Made by a program: the position numbers and the translations under genes
Shown here: positions 52,901 to 64,000 of the stretch, one piece after another
Layout of the letters: each line of letters starts with the position of its first letter
Position numbering within the stretch: the first letter of the stretch is position 1
The notes under the pieces: generated by a model
Database searches by the model: none
The model's input: only the letters and a program-made list of their open reading frames with translations
What the model was told of the DNA's origin: nothing
Origin: Setaria digitata
Taxonomy: Eukaryota; Nematoda; Chromadorea; Rhabditida; Setariidae
Assembly (NCBI GenBank): GCA_003640385.1
Contig: RCAB01000159.1
Span: forward strand, 1-64,000
DNA: 64,000 nucleotides
Reading direction: 5' to 3'

Positions 52901-54127
52901 ACTGATAAATCTGTAAAGTGTTGAAAATTATTGTTCCATCATAAGGATATCACTACTGTGTCGCATAAAGAAGAATACAGTCAAACATTGCTGGATTCTT
53001 ATGGGCCGGTGCAAGAGACGACAACATTTTATGAGGAGGAATTTGCTTATAAGCGATTAATTAGAAGGCGACGAAATTCGAGTATTCAAATTTTATTAAA
53101 TAAGACATTAATAAGACTTTCTATGGTACTTTAGAGGCCTAAAGTTTAATTGATGAAACATTGACAAAATCTTTAAACTGTAAAATAATTTAATTGAAAA
53201 AATGCATCGTTGAATATTAAAAAAAGAATTATATGAAATAAGAATAATTAATGACTTTTGCTTTGCACGCTTTACAATTCTAAAATTTCGAGAATAATTT
53301 CGTAAAAATTTATAGCCAAACGTTCACCATTTACTACAATTGCGACGTCACTGCACGTTGTTGACGTTGACCTTCCGGAACAACGTTTGATGGTATTTGA
53401 CATTGAGGATGATCATCCATTATTAAGTGAATATATATTTTGAAATTCTTCTTTTTGATAAATTATTTTGCTTTGCTAATAAAATATAGGAAGACTTTTA
53501 ATTCTGCTAATTCAGTGCTAAAAATGTTGAAATTTTTAGCTAATAGAGAAATGCAATCAGGAAATTTGGACCGACTGCTTAATCCAATGAAGGATTCCAG
53601 AACATGCTTCTCATCAGGTGTACAATTAATTTAGCATTATTTTTACTTGACAAAAAATTTGAAGAATCAAGGATTTGAAATGAGTAAAATTAGAAGGTGT
53701 GAAGAATGACAACTTAGAGCTGGAATGATAGATGAGACTAAGCGCCTGAGATCTGGAACTAGAAAGAATAGATAGGACTAAGGTTTTTCTGAAATTTAGA
53801 TTGAAAAAAAAAAAGTGAGGTTCAGAATTTCCAAAACCTGAAATGTGTTTTGATTTTAAATTTTTCCTGAAATGTTTTATCATTTTACCTTCTGACTTAA
53901 TTCATATTATTTATTGTCGATATTTTTTGTGAGAATAATGACAAAACAACATTTAGAATTGATATTTAACAGTTTTTTTTTAACTTCCAAATAACCTATG
54001 ATAAATTTCAGCACGATTATCGGCACTACTAATTGCAACTGTGATAACAATCGTCATCCTCAATTTAGGACTGATCACTTTTTTGCGAAAACGACGATTA
54101 CTTTTACGTAGTGATTTTATGAAATAG
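46369..54127 (+). CDS. Cuticlin-like ZP-domain membrane protein
   Basis: ZP-domain protein of the nematode cuticlin family, whose members are secreted, cut and polymerised in the cuticle or apical matrix. Sixteen exons join in phase: 46369-46413, 49182-49227, 49350-49465, 49860-49931, 50064-50111, 50409-50497, 50731-50781, 50893-51075, 51873-52035, 52200-52279, 52393-52442, 52534-52694, 52946-53081, 53316-53426, 53516-53617 and 54012-54127, giving 522 residues. Parts in order: signal peptide (1-15 and a little beyond); ZP-N from about 33 (KPSIRC, AKPFTGRTFVKGYI, KVDRAYRLNCFY); ZP-C (MPVCRYEIL, VYHRWTC, CTVSDGQGG, DRPALYFNCQLQL); a Pro/Ser/Gly-rich linker; furin-type site RRRR at 408-411; membrane anchor about 487-509; basic tail. 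Intron 1 is 2.8 kb with a 32-nt T run. The paralogue is not assigned. Confidence 0.93.
46867..46898. repeat. 32-nt T homopolymer in cuticlin intron 1
   Basis: An uninterrupted run of 32 T; its exact length is likely uncertain in the assembly. Confidence 0.9.
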
Positions 54128-54872
54128 TCAATAATCTTTTAATTAACATCTGTAAAATTTTTCTGTCATTTCCTTGTTTTTTTTCCTGTTATCTGTCAAA
54201 TTTTATTAATTCTTTCATATTTGCAGTGTTTATTTGCAATGCAAGTGCAATTTACAGATAGAAGGTGCAAACGCTAATGAATGCGAATTTGTCTCTACTA
54301 GTCTGTTTGTAAAAACAAAAAAGGAAACTTTTAGAAAAAAGTGAGCCAATTATAAAAGGTTAAAAAAATAAAATCTATTTTTCTATTTTTTTTTTAAATA
54401 ATCCAAAATCTGTTGTTTATTTCTTCTCTTGTCTTTCTTTGCCTTACAGAATTCTACGATTATGCATAAACTTTTTCTTTCGTTTCTTTTTTTTTTTGAA
54501 AATGTTTAACATATCAACCGTTTTGATACTATTGAATTTACAGTAAATTTATGGATATTTTAAATTTTCAAAACTTTAAATTTAGCATCTTAAAAATAGC
54601 ACTTTATATCAGACACAAAAAGCACAAGCATCATACAGTCTCGTATAACTATTGGATATACAGAATCAGCAAATGACAGAAGCTTATACTCAAAAAATTT
54701 AATATTTTTAGTGTATGATCTAACTTTTTGAAATTTGAAAAATGTTAAATCAAATTCGGTACTAATTCATTACTTTTATTTTGTAGTGGAAAATAGCGTT
54801 CCTTGCAAACAAAATTCCAAAACGGAATTTCATGAGTGATTTAGAAATCGCAGCTGTGATTCAGTAGAGATT
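54128..54872. other. Convergent spacer, cuticlin and arrestin genes
   Basis: No gene recognised. It holds the 3' UTRs of two convergent genes and several T runs. Confidence 0.6.
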
Positions 54873-57800
54873 TCAGTAGAGAGATCTGGTAGAGTAAACT
54901 GTCGACAGCCCAGGTTTTCGGTAATTAGTTTTATGAAACGACTCTTCCGTCAAACATTTCTCGGATTTCGATGTAGTTATATTTGGAATGCTTCGGCTCA
55001 CCAGTGATGTCGATTCCTTAATTTAAAAACTATTAATTAATTTTATTGAAAGAGATGAAAAATTACTGGCTTTACAAGAAATCATCATTAATTAATGAGA
55101 AATTAAGCAAAAACCGCTTCGGAAGGAAATTAAACTTAGCTTTGCANAAAATTACTGGCTTTACAAGAAATCATCATTAACTAATGAGAAATTAAGCAAA
55201 AACCGCTTCGGAAGGAAATTAAACTTAGCTTTGCAATTTAGCTTAGAAAAACTCTGTCATAAGCATAATATGATTCTAAAGTAATTGTTGTCTTAGAAAA
55301 AAAAAAGAAAGAAAAAAGGAACTGAATAAAAAGGTCATTCTTTAAAACAAGAGGTGAAAACATACTCTATTGCTAAAATCTTGTGCACAGATATTAAGAT
55401 TGTTCAAATCTAACTGCTGTTGAGATATGCGTACATAGAGAGGTCGATAAAGAACTTTTTGATCATCAACAGACTGTTCTAAAAATTTTGAAATTGTGGA
55501 TTACAAAGAAATTTCCAAGTATTTCTTGAAATTTAAGAAAAAAGTTAAAATTGAAAACTACTGAATTGTAATGATCTGTACTGGACCTATGAATGAAAAA
55601 ACTTTCAAACCCAAATTTCCTCCATTATTTAAAATTCGAAACTGTGGTGAAATATAACGGCCACCTTCTACATGAGTACAACATGCATCTAAATTATGAC
55701 AATACTAAATATATTGGAACTGATAACCTGATAAAAAAACGATTTTATTAAACATATAAATGAAATTATGCTGAAGAAATAAAATAAATTAGTTTCGACC
55801 ACTGTTGGTATTAAAGAATTTCTTATTATAAAAATTTTACTGTGGGCGCCAAATTCTGTTCTAATAAACTGATTAAATGGTTCTAGAACTTGTTAGATAA
55901 GGATTAAACTGATCAACATCGACACTTTATCATTAATTATCTAATCAAAACAATTCAAGTAAGAAGTAAAATAAACTATTTTAAAGTCAAATTACCTGTC
56001 TAAGTTATCATAACAATAAATTACATTTCTTATCTCTTTTTGTTTCTTTACTTTTTTACAAATTTTATCATTAATTAGAAAAGGTAAAGAACAGTTTATT
56101 TTATTACATCGAAAATTTAAAAAAGAAAAAGGGTACTTTTTCTTTCTTTTCATTTTTGCAAAATTTAGGAAATTTTATCACCTTATTTTAAATGACAAGT
56201 GATCGCTGAAGAAGACTTTGTTTTTTTTCAAATTGAGTAAATTATAAATTAATAAGTTTTTAAGTTTGAGTGAAATCCTTTTCTTCTGCTCATTAAACAT
56301 TATCTGTTCCTTTGGAAACAGTTCAATTTATATTTTTTTGCTCTTATCACAAATTTCTAAACATTCCATTTTTCTCATAGCATACTTCAAATTGCTAATT
56401 TTTAACAAATAAATTCCAACTTATTAATTAATGCTTGGTATTCCGGTAAAAATTAACTGCATACCATAGTCAAGTTTAGGCTGTGGCATAGCTGCTTTTA
56501 GGAATGGCAATGTGGCAATTGTAAGTGGAAATTCTATCTCTAATGATTGATTGCCTTTTTCATCTTCTATGCAAGCCTGAAATGTAACCTGTTAAGTGAT
56601 AGGTTATTGAGTCGAACTTTAAATGAAAGCAAATCCAAGCAGATCAGTACCTTCTCGACAAAGTTACCACAGTTGCACCATCCTTTATCAATTAAATCTT
56701 TTTTTACTAGAAAGCATTTTCAACTCCTAAAATGAAGAGAGCAAGCAAAAGTCAAAAGTGGATAATCGAGAATTGATAGAAGGTAAAAGAGGGCTTAGTC
56801 TGAAGTTAAGTTTGAAAAGGCGCCACGAGCCGGATCGAACCAGTAACTTTTAGATCTTCAGCTTTCCCGAGTATCATAGAACCCAGTACTTTTTGGGAAA
56901 ATTTTTTTTTTTTTTTGAGTAATTACAAACTCTAATACAAGGAAAATCAACAATTATGTAGAAAAAAAATTGAAAAATAAACGAAAGAATACTCTAAAAC
57001 AAAATGATAATTAAAATAAAATTAAATGGAATGTTACTTGAAAAATGTAAAAAATTTGTAGCAATCGACAAACACCGATCAATGTTGGAGGTACGACAGG
57101 TATGATGAATGGTGGTTGCAGTTGAGCTGTGTCAAATTTACCTTGCGTGTACGAATGGACAGGTGACGTCATGAAAGTTTCATTTTTGTAACAAAATAGT
57201 TATTTGGAATTTACGGTTAATTGTCGAAGAAAAGCAATATTTTCCCTTTTTTTTCTTTAAAAATTTCCAAATAATCAGTATTGCTATCTTTCAATATGGT
57301 TAGTACAAAGAATTACTTTACTGCTAGCATTAAAGTTAATCAGTGGAAAGAAATGAAAAAAAGAAGATAATGTAGCTCAGCAGTTGTACAATTATTATTG
57401 CTAAAGAGCAAAAAAAAGTTACTTCGTTTCTAGAACTAAACTTTCAATATGTTTCTTTTCTCCAGCATCCTTCTCCACAAAATATTCCACATGCTAAAAT
57501 CTAACCATTGAAAGAAATAGGTTTGAAATTAAGTATTCCAAATGAAATGAAACTTAGTGTATAAAGCGGAAATCTTTATACTCTTGTCTGTTCCGTTGTC
57601 TCATAAGCACAAGAATTAAAAATATGTCTATCAGTTGTGGTGAATAATTCAGCTTAATTCAGTAGAATATTATGGACATTTAAACAAATTAACTTAAATT
57701 GAAAATTTCTAATAAAATTCGACTTCTCTAATTTTATGTAACTGAAATTCTCCTAAAAACAAGGACTTTTTTCAGGAGTTAAAATAAAGTTAGAAATTTT

Positions 57801-59548
57801 AAAGACAAAACCTGAATTAAGCGCATTACAATACGGACTTCTCCATCCAGTCGATTTTCAACATGTGCTAAAATTCTAACATTTTCACCGCACAAATATG
57901 CCGTTCGGTCCATAATAACTCTATAAGATTTAAGATTCAATAAGTTTTTAATTACGACAACTTTTTTAACATTAATTTGCAATAATCCAGTTGTAATTTA
58001 CAAAAGTATTTACCTAAAAAAAAAAAACGAAATTGTCTAGTTCTTCACAAAAACTTAGCTTGAAGTATTTGTATAAATAGCGAATGAGTTCAAAGCATTT
58101 GCAGGAAAATTTCAAATTTATTTTATCACCTTAATGCTATTGCACCACGCTTGCAGCACCCGTGCCAAGTAATTTTTTTGTCTTGTCCAAGAAGTGCACA
58201 CTATAAAAAAATCAATTCCAAGAAAAATTCGAATTAAATTTTAATTCCTGATGAAGAAAAAAGGAAGAATGAAGTAAACACAACTAACACAATATCTTTC
58301 ATCCATACAATCGGTTGGTGGCCCAATAATTGTGAAATATTTGATACCTTGAGGTGAGGTACCATATGGAATATTAATTACTACCTTGAAATTAATATTT
58401 GACTATAAAATATCAAAATTCCTATTTAACAAATGCTGAGATATTCGAAACTGTCAGTCGAGAAATGAAATTTTAATTCAAATTCTAATTTTACCTTAAC
58501 ATAATAGCGTATTGTTCCAAGTTTTGTCTCTAATGAGCATGGCATTGAACAATTTGGCAAATTAAATTGAAATGGAAAATGATGCAAACCAATGCATAAG
58601 ATCTGGATATCTTCTTTTTCATCCCATTTTCCTGAAACATTCTTTTGCCTGGATGTTTCCTTTCTTTTTTCAGGATTAAAAATTTATTTTTTGACTCGAT
58701 TGAAATTCTGAACTTTAGAACTAGTAATTATCATTGCGCTTAAAGTCATTGTACTTTTTGGTCTTTTCTAAACTAAAATTTAAATTTAAAATTTTAGATT
58801 CTGCAACTAATAAGCATATAAAAATTGCACTGCCTAATATATATGAAGTGGCTGTTTATAATACACTCGAGCATTAATATAAACTCATTTTGTTTTAAAT
58901 TTGCTGATTGTTAAAAGTTCCACTAATTTATCTCACTGTGTACCACTTTCGAACTTTCATTTTTCACTCTTTATTTGTCGGATATCTTTTTTCCAAGAAG
59001 TAAAATTTTAAAAGACAACAGTAACACATGTTGCATAAAATTTAAATAATAAGATTTAACATTTTTGGTCAGAAATGATTACCTTGACTCCAGATAATCA
59101 ACTTTTCATCCAAGATGTACTGGTCATCCTTAATGACACGTTTTTCACCTGACCTATTTAATTTAAATTCTGTATGAGCTTTACCACGAAGAGTAACACT
59201 GATATCTGAAAAAAAATTTGCAAATTAGAACTATTTCATATGAGCGTAAATTTCTTTGTTTCATATAATCTCCCACTATGTTCCTCAATGATATTATTGA
59301 TAAATAAACATTTTCACTGCAAGAATTTTCAACAATTAAAAAATAAACAGTTGATATTGTAAAATTCAATTTCGTATATGGATAACTGACGTGAAAATAT
59401 CACTAATAAAAGTTATAAATGAATACAATTTCAAACCTCTAATAAGAATATTTTGTGAATTTTCAACAATTACACTGCCTGACAAATTTTCACCACAGTG
59501 ATAAACATCCTTATTAAGCCTTATATCGAATGCGGTAATATGATTCAT
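54873..59548 (-). CDS. Arrestin domain-containing protein (ARRD type)
   Basis: Alpha-arrestin-like adaptor; family members link membrane cargo to ubiquitin ligases and endocytosis. Twelve exons on the minus strand: 59437-59548, 59083-59205, 58495-58631, 58289-58384, 58130-58200, 57812-57920, 57423-57493, about 57038-57141, 56465-56576, 55603-55688, 55366-55473 and 54873-55016, giving about 420 residues. The N-terminal lobe has LNKDVYHCGENLSGSVIVEN, SVTLRGKAHTEFKL and LHHFPFQFNLP. The C-terminal lobe has DRTAYLCGENVRILAHVEN, VPPTLIGVCRLLQIFY and IEFPLTIATLPF, then a Ser/Thr-rich tail. No PPxY motif is visible, unlike human ARRDC1-4. All junctions are in phase except exon 7 to 8: the obvious donor (57423) and both possible acceptors do not match, so that boundary is uncertain. 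Confidence 0.88.
55059..55235. repeat. 88-bp near-exact direct repeat spanning a single N
   Basis: The stretch 55059-55146 recurs at 55148-55235 with one visible mismatch, separated only by an N at 55147. It lies in the intron before the last exon of the arrestin-domain gene. Probably an unmerged contig overlap. Confidence 0.85.
56821..56895 (-). other. tRNA-derived-like fragment with perfect B box
   Basis: The minus strand carries GGTTCGATCC (56832-56841), matching the Pol III B-box consensus, preceded by a D-arm-like GGGAAAGC. The T stem does not pair and no full cloverleaf forms, so this is at most a decayed tRNA or SINE-like relic. It lies in an intron of the arrestin-domain gene. Confidence 0.3.
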
Positions 59549-61669
59549 AAATTACTGATATGAGGCGATGTTGAATCTGATAAAATGAAATTGAACTTTA
59601 ATGATAATCGAATCATTCAGCGTAATAGTTTCTTAGTGATAGTTGAAATATGCTTGTCATGTTTTCACACTATTACATATTAATTAAAAAAAAAATTAAA
59701 CTACCAGCTGAAAAATAAATAAATTTTTTTCATAAAACATATAAAGCTTATGTTTGAATTGGTAGAACTTTGCCATTACTAATAAATTTTATTTCAATTA
59801 TTTCATTCCCGAATCAATTATATTTCTATCAGTTTTCTGATTTCTAAAATCAAAAAGAATCATTACTGTTTAAAAGAGAAGGAAAGAAACTGAATAAAAT
59901 TAAAATCAAAAGTTTTTTATTTTCGTGTTTTCTTCTTTTTTGAGAAATCTGAATTTAAAAATTTCTGAAATTTTCTAAAAATGAACAACGAATTTGAAAC
60001 TTTGACTTTTGCGCATGAATTTTTTCTACTATTTTGGTAGCAAAGTGTCATTGTCATCCCAATATTAAATTCAATTTATTTGCTCCATTGCGGCACAAAC
60101 TTAACATTAATTAACGTCGAAACATGACGGAAGTTGCATGCAAAGAGTCGGAAACTTCTGTTACTAGCAACATCTTCACTAAGCATAATAATAATGCAAT
60201 GTCAAGCTGTCATATCGAGTTTCTAATGGAGTAATATTTCAAGTTATGGAAATTAAGAAAACCGAAAAATATCTAGTGAATTTGGTGCCAACATTTAATT
60301 CTTAACAAAACTAAATAAATCTCCAAGTTAATTAATTCAGTGACTTCCTAAAAAAAATCCAAGTTTTTTTATTTATGAAACCTTCTTAATTTTTGAAAAG
60401 AAAAAAGTAAACTGTTCAATTTCATTAGCATCACTGAAATGACATGTCTTAAAAGAAAAGGACTGATGATTATGAAGTGCTTATGTATTATATGATAATT
60501 AAAAAAGCTCAGCAAAAATATCATCCAATAATTAAACCGAATAAGCATCTATTTGTAGATTGAAAAGGAGAAAATTATTCCAGATAATTTAGTCGATAGT
60601 ATAGCTACGATTAATTTCGAAAAGGAAGAAAAGAAAACTACAGAACTTTACAAAAGTAGAGGAAGATCTTCCTCGTTTATTCCCTATTCTTAAAGGATAA
60701 TTTATTAAATGTTGCAAGAAATATTAATCCTGAGATCGATCGATGAATAGAAGAGACATTTTCCGTGCGCCAAGAAATGATTCCATTTCAGTTCAGCTTC
60801 CGACTTCAGCACTGACAATTTTTTTTTAATCACTTCTAATATCCATCAAATGCTGGGAGCATGCATTTTTTATGAATTGATCGTTTGGTTTGTTGGCCTA
60901 TCTATCATGCCTGCTAAAAATAAAATTAAGGCTCATTTCATCGCAAAGCACAATTGTCATCGTTTTTTTAAACAAGCCATTAGCAATGCCCAATTTGATA
61001 AATACATATTATATTGCTTCCATCAGTCGTCTAGATTTCAGGGCTGTGTTGAAATCAAGAGCAATTTCACTTCGCTGTTCAGGAAATTTATTCTGGAGGA
61101 TAATTTGATTTATTTCAATTTTTCGTGTAAAATTGAACATAAATTTTAATAGACCGCTTAATTTTTGCCACAGTATTAAAAGAAAGTCGTATTTTGTTTA
61201 GTCCGTTTCAGAGATGGGATGAGAGTTGGATCCCGTTTCTTCTTTAGTAGTGTGAAGCTTGAATGCGCTGGGAACTGATATTTTCCATTTATGAAAAATT
61301 TCATTTCAACTGTAGTGATATAAACAATTAACAGTAAATTCCTTTACCTCACTTAAAAAGTACTGGAAATAGCATCATATAAATACACTAACTTAAAATT
61401 TAATGACATCCTTACATCTTAATCAAAGACTAGAAAAAGCTAAAGCGACCAGATCCAGATAATCCGCATGTCATGATTCTGGTAATTACCTGAAAAAATC
61501 TTCCTAAATTTCTATGGGACCGGCTTTTTAGCATTTTATAATGTAAGACCAAAAAAAATTTTCTTTTAGTGTTAGATTCAACGCAGTAAAAACCGACTAA
61601 TCTTCACAAAAAGTCACTACAGATACAGATACAACTAATAAAACCCCTGTTATTCTGAAATGTTGGCAC
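59549..61669. other. Gap between arrestin-domain and ACAT genes
   Basis: No recognisable gene. An open frame of about 99 codons at 60850-61149 has no family signature and no splice context. The right end is likely the ACAT 3' UTR. The left end should hold the promoter of the arrestin gene, whose ATG at 59548 is preceded on the minus strand by TATCAG 3' splice sites. Confidence 0.5.
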
Positions 61670-64000
61670 TCATAATCGTTTTATCGCAATAGCCGTTGAT
61701 TCCCCTCCACCATTACATATCGTTGCAACACCAATCTGATTGACTTGAAGGGCATGAAGAAGAGTTACAACTATTCGTGCTCCGGATGCCCTGCAAAATT
61801 CAGAATAAAATAGCAAGTGGCGTTGAAAAAATACCTAAGTTGAAGCATGATTTTACAAGTATATTAGAACTCAGTAACTGAAATGTGAGACCACACCAAT
61901 GCGTAAATTCTCAATAATAAAGAATTGAAAACTATGAAAATTAAAAAATCCTACCGCTTTAAGCAATTAAATGAATCAGTTGCATTGCATAGTTTTTATG
62001 AATAATTATTCACAATTAAAAATAATTTTGAAATCTTGATTCATGTGTTTATAGTAGCCATCATCTGACAAATTATTTCTGTGAAATTTTAAAAATTCTT
62101 TAATTTATGCTTTTCTTCATTATTCAAAGTGACATGTCAGACAACAATAAATATAGCTCATGAGGGAAACTTCGATTTCAGTTAGTAAAAAATATTGTAA
62201 CTGAATGAGATATACAAAAATGACTGCTCGCACATTCAGTATAATGCATCTTCTGCTGTGTGACATTAAAATCCAATGCAGTGGAAAATGACCTCTTCAA
62301 AAATGGGTATGACAATGTCATTATTAATTGGAACAACAATAAAATTGAGAATATTGAATCCAAAGAATACAAGTTTTAGACAGGTCTAAAACAGTTTTCC
62401 TGAGAAATAACAAACCCAATTGGATGGCCAAGTGCAACAGATCCACCACGAACATTAACACGGCTGCTATCTAGACCCATGTCGCGCAAGAACACAATAG
62501 CTGTCGCAGCAAACGCTTCATTTACTTCCCACAATGATACGTCGTCCATCGAAAGGCCAATTTTTGAAAGCAACTTAGAAAATATTTTACATTTTCGACG
62601 TGGAAAATACCCATTAACTTACCAATTTAGGAAAGAAAATTCGCATAAGTGATATGCTGAGTAGTCAATTAAATACTGCAACAAAAGTGTCGTTAACCTG
62701 AATGCTAACTAACCATTTTTACAGCAACAGAAGGAGCACGGCAAAACTCCAAAGGTTCCAGTGCAGCTTCTGCATAACCTAACACTTGTGCCATTGGCCG
62801 GCAATCTCGATGAGCTATAAAACTTCTGCTTGCAATCAACAATGCAGCTGCACCATCGCTAATAGCACTGGCGTTTGCTGCTGTTATGGTTCCTGTGTCT
62901 GGCACAAAGGCAGGCTTCAGAAAAGGTACCTAGAAAATGTGAAACTAGAAGCAAAAAACCTAAAAATATTTTAAAACCTTAACTTTCTGCTATGCTATGC
63001 ATGATAAAGAATAACAAAAAACAACGTACAAACTGTATTTTGTATTTGAGTGTAATAAGAAGAGTTACTTTTAAATTACCAGAACTCATACAGACCAACG
63101 GATCAGAATTTTCTTTAGAAGTGCAGTAGAACATACAACATCAAACGAAAATAAATATTATAATCTCACCTTTAAAGGGTCCAGTTTTTTATATTCTTCA
63201 TCTTGAAATACTTCAACTGAGTCTAAGCACTTCACGGGTATAATTTCTTCATTAAACAAGCCTTCCTTCAAAAAGAATTTTTGAATCATTACGTAACTGA
63301 AAAGTTGACTGACATCAAATAATAGCAAATAACAATTACCTTCCAAGCATTCTGAGCCCGTCGATAACTTTCCAGTGCATACTCATCCTGTTCTTTACGG
63401 CTTATTGAATACTGAGAAAGGGTTTTTTCAGCACAAACTCCCATCCTTAATTTGGTGAAAGCGTCATTTAAGCCATCCTCAAGCATGCTGTCCTGAAAAC
63501 TGTTGTTTTTAAAAAAGAAAAAATCTTAAATGTCAACAAAGCACTCAAAACCGGAAGACTAAAAAATAGGAAAATCACAATTTCTGAACAAGAACTTAAA
63601 CTTACTACAGACGGACTACTCGTATCTTTACTGTCACCGCGCGGTATCCCATAATAAGCATTACTCATACTTTCAGTACCTGCTGCCAGGACAACATCAC
63701 GGTCGCCCAGATGAACAGCTTGAGTAGCCATGATGATAGCCTTCATACTCGATGAACATACTTTATTGATGGTTACGCTTGGTGATGTCACTGGAATTCC
63801 TAAATTTGCCAACTCAATATGAAAAAATAATTTTGACCGGCACTACTACTTATTTTGACCGATTTCTTTAATATGAATATTTTGCAAGCACTTAAACCAA
63901 TTTTCTATTTAAATCAACATTATATATTACTAACCAGCGTTAACTGAAATTTGTCGAGCGATATTCTGCCCGTGACAAGAGGTAAGCACACAACCGACCA
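61670..64000 (-). CDS. ACAT1: Acetyl-CoA acetyltransferase (thiolase), 5' end missing
   Basis: Thiolase that interconverts two acetyl-CoA with acetoacetyl-CoA; the mitochondrial ACAT1 type acts in isoleucine and ketone metabolism. Exons on the minus strand, in phase: 63935-64000 (runs off the window), 63606-63799, 63340-63492, 63170-63265, 62714-62929, 62416-62573 and 61670-61790. Visible motifs: [16 protein letters not shown]; the acyl-accepting Cys in [28 protein letters not shown]; the thiolase signature VNEAFA; the catalytic His in [14 protein letters not shown]; and the second active-site Cys in [15 protein letters not shown] at the C-terminus. All catalytic residues in view are present. 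The first part, including any mitochondrial targeting signal, lies beyond 64000, so the mitochondrial versus cytosolic form cannot be settled here. Confidence 0.93.

Noticed and set aside
60850..61149. Plus-strand frame of about 99 codons
   Set aside because: No family signature, no splice context and a residue mix typical of AT-rich chance frames.

Overview
The window looks like nuclear DNA of a parasitic nematode, most likely filarial (Onchocercidae). It is very AT-rich. Genes are split into many short exons with GT..AG introns. Start codons sit 3 to 51 nt after strong 3' splice sites, as expected for spliced-leader trans-splicing. The gene content is animal and includes a nematode-type cuticlin and a nematode globin. 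The assignment to filariae is inference; no species marker was seen. I rebuilt gene models by hand from splice sites, reading-frame phase and family motifs.

Layout: (1) 1-2565 has no confident gene. (2) 2566-4204 (+) is a divergent TTBK/CK1-like kinase gene whose catalytic motifs are broken, so probably a pseudokinase. (3) 7887-20263 (+) is a run of five housekeeping genes in one direction with gaps of only about 0.5-0.8 kb: PUS3 (tRNA pseudouridine synthase), FNTA (prenyltransferase alpha subunit), RTRAF/CGI-99 (tRNA ligase complex), AK6 (adenylate kinase/ribosome maturation) and mitoribosomal protein mL53. It has the form of a nematode operon. (4) 21151-24950 (-) is a complete seven-exon globin gene, convergent with mL53. 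(5) 24951-46368 is about 21 kb with no confident gene. It holds microsatellites, a 15-bp minisatellite, a degenerate 31-bp tandem repeat, and two exon-like orphan reading frames near 28.6-28.9 kb. (6) 46369-54127 (+) is a 16-exon ZP-domain cuticlin-like protein with signal peptide, furin site and C-terminal membrane anchor. (7) 54873-59548 (-) is a 12-exon arrestin-domain protein. (8) 61670-64000 (-) is acetyl-CoA acetyltransferase (ACAT1 type), with its 5' end outside the window.

The five-gene run groups RNA and translation functions: tRNA modification, tRNA ligation, small ribosomal subunit maturation and the mitoribosome, plus protein prenylation. Co-transcription would set their levels together. 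The other genes look independently controlled. Six single-N positions (6179, 8545, 18106, 18168, 41221, 55147) all fall at repeats. Several separate two near-identical copies of flanking sequence, which suggests unmerged contig overlaps in the assembly. I found no clear novel multi-gene system. The most unusual points are the degraded kinase, the hairpin-rich intercistronic element between PUS3 and FNTA, and the 31-bp tandem repeat in the gene-poor region.
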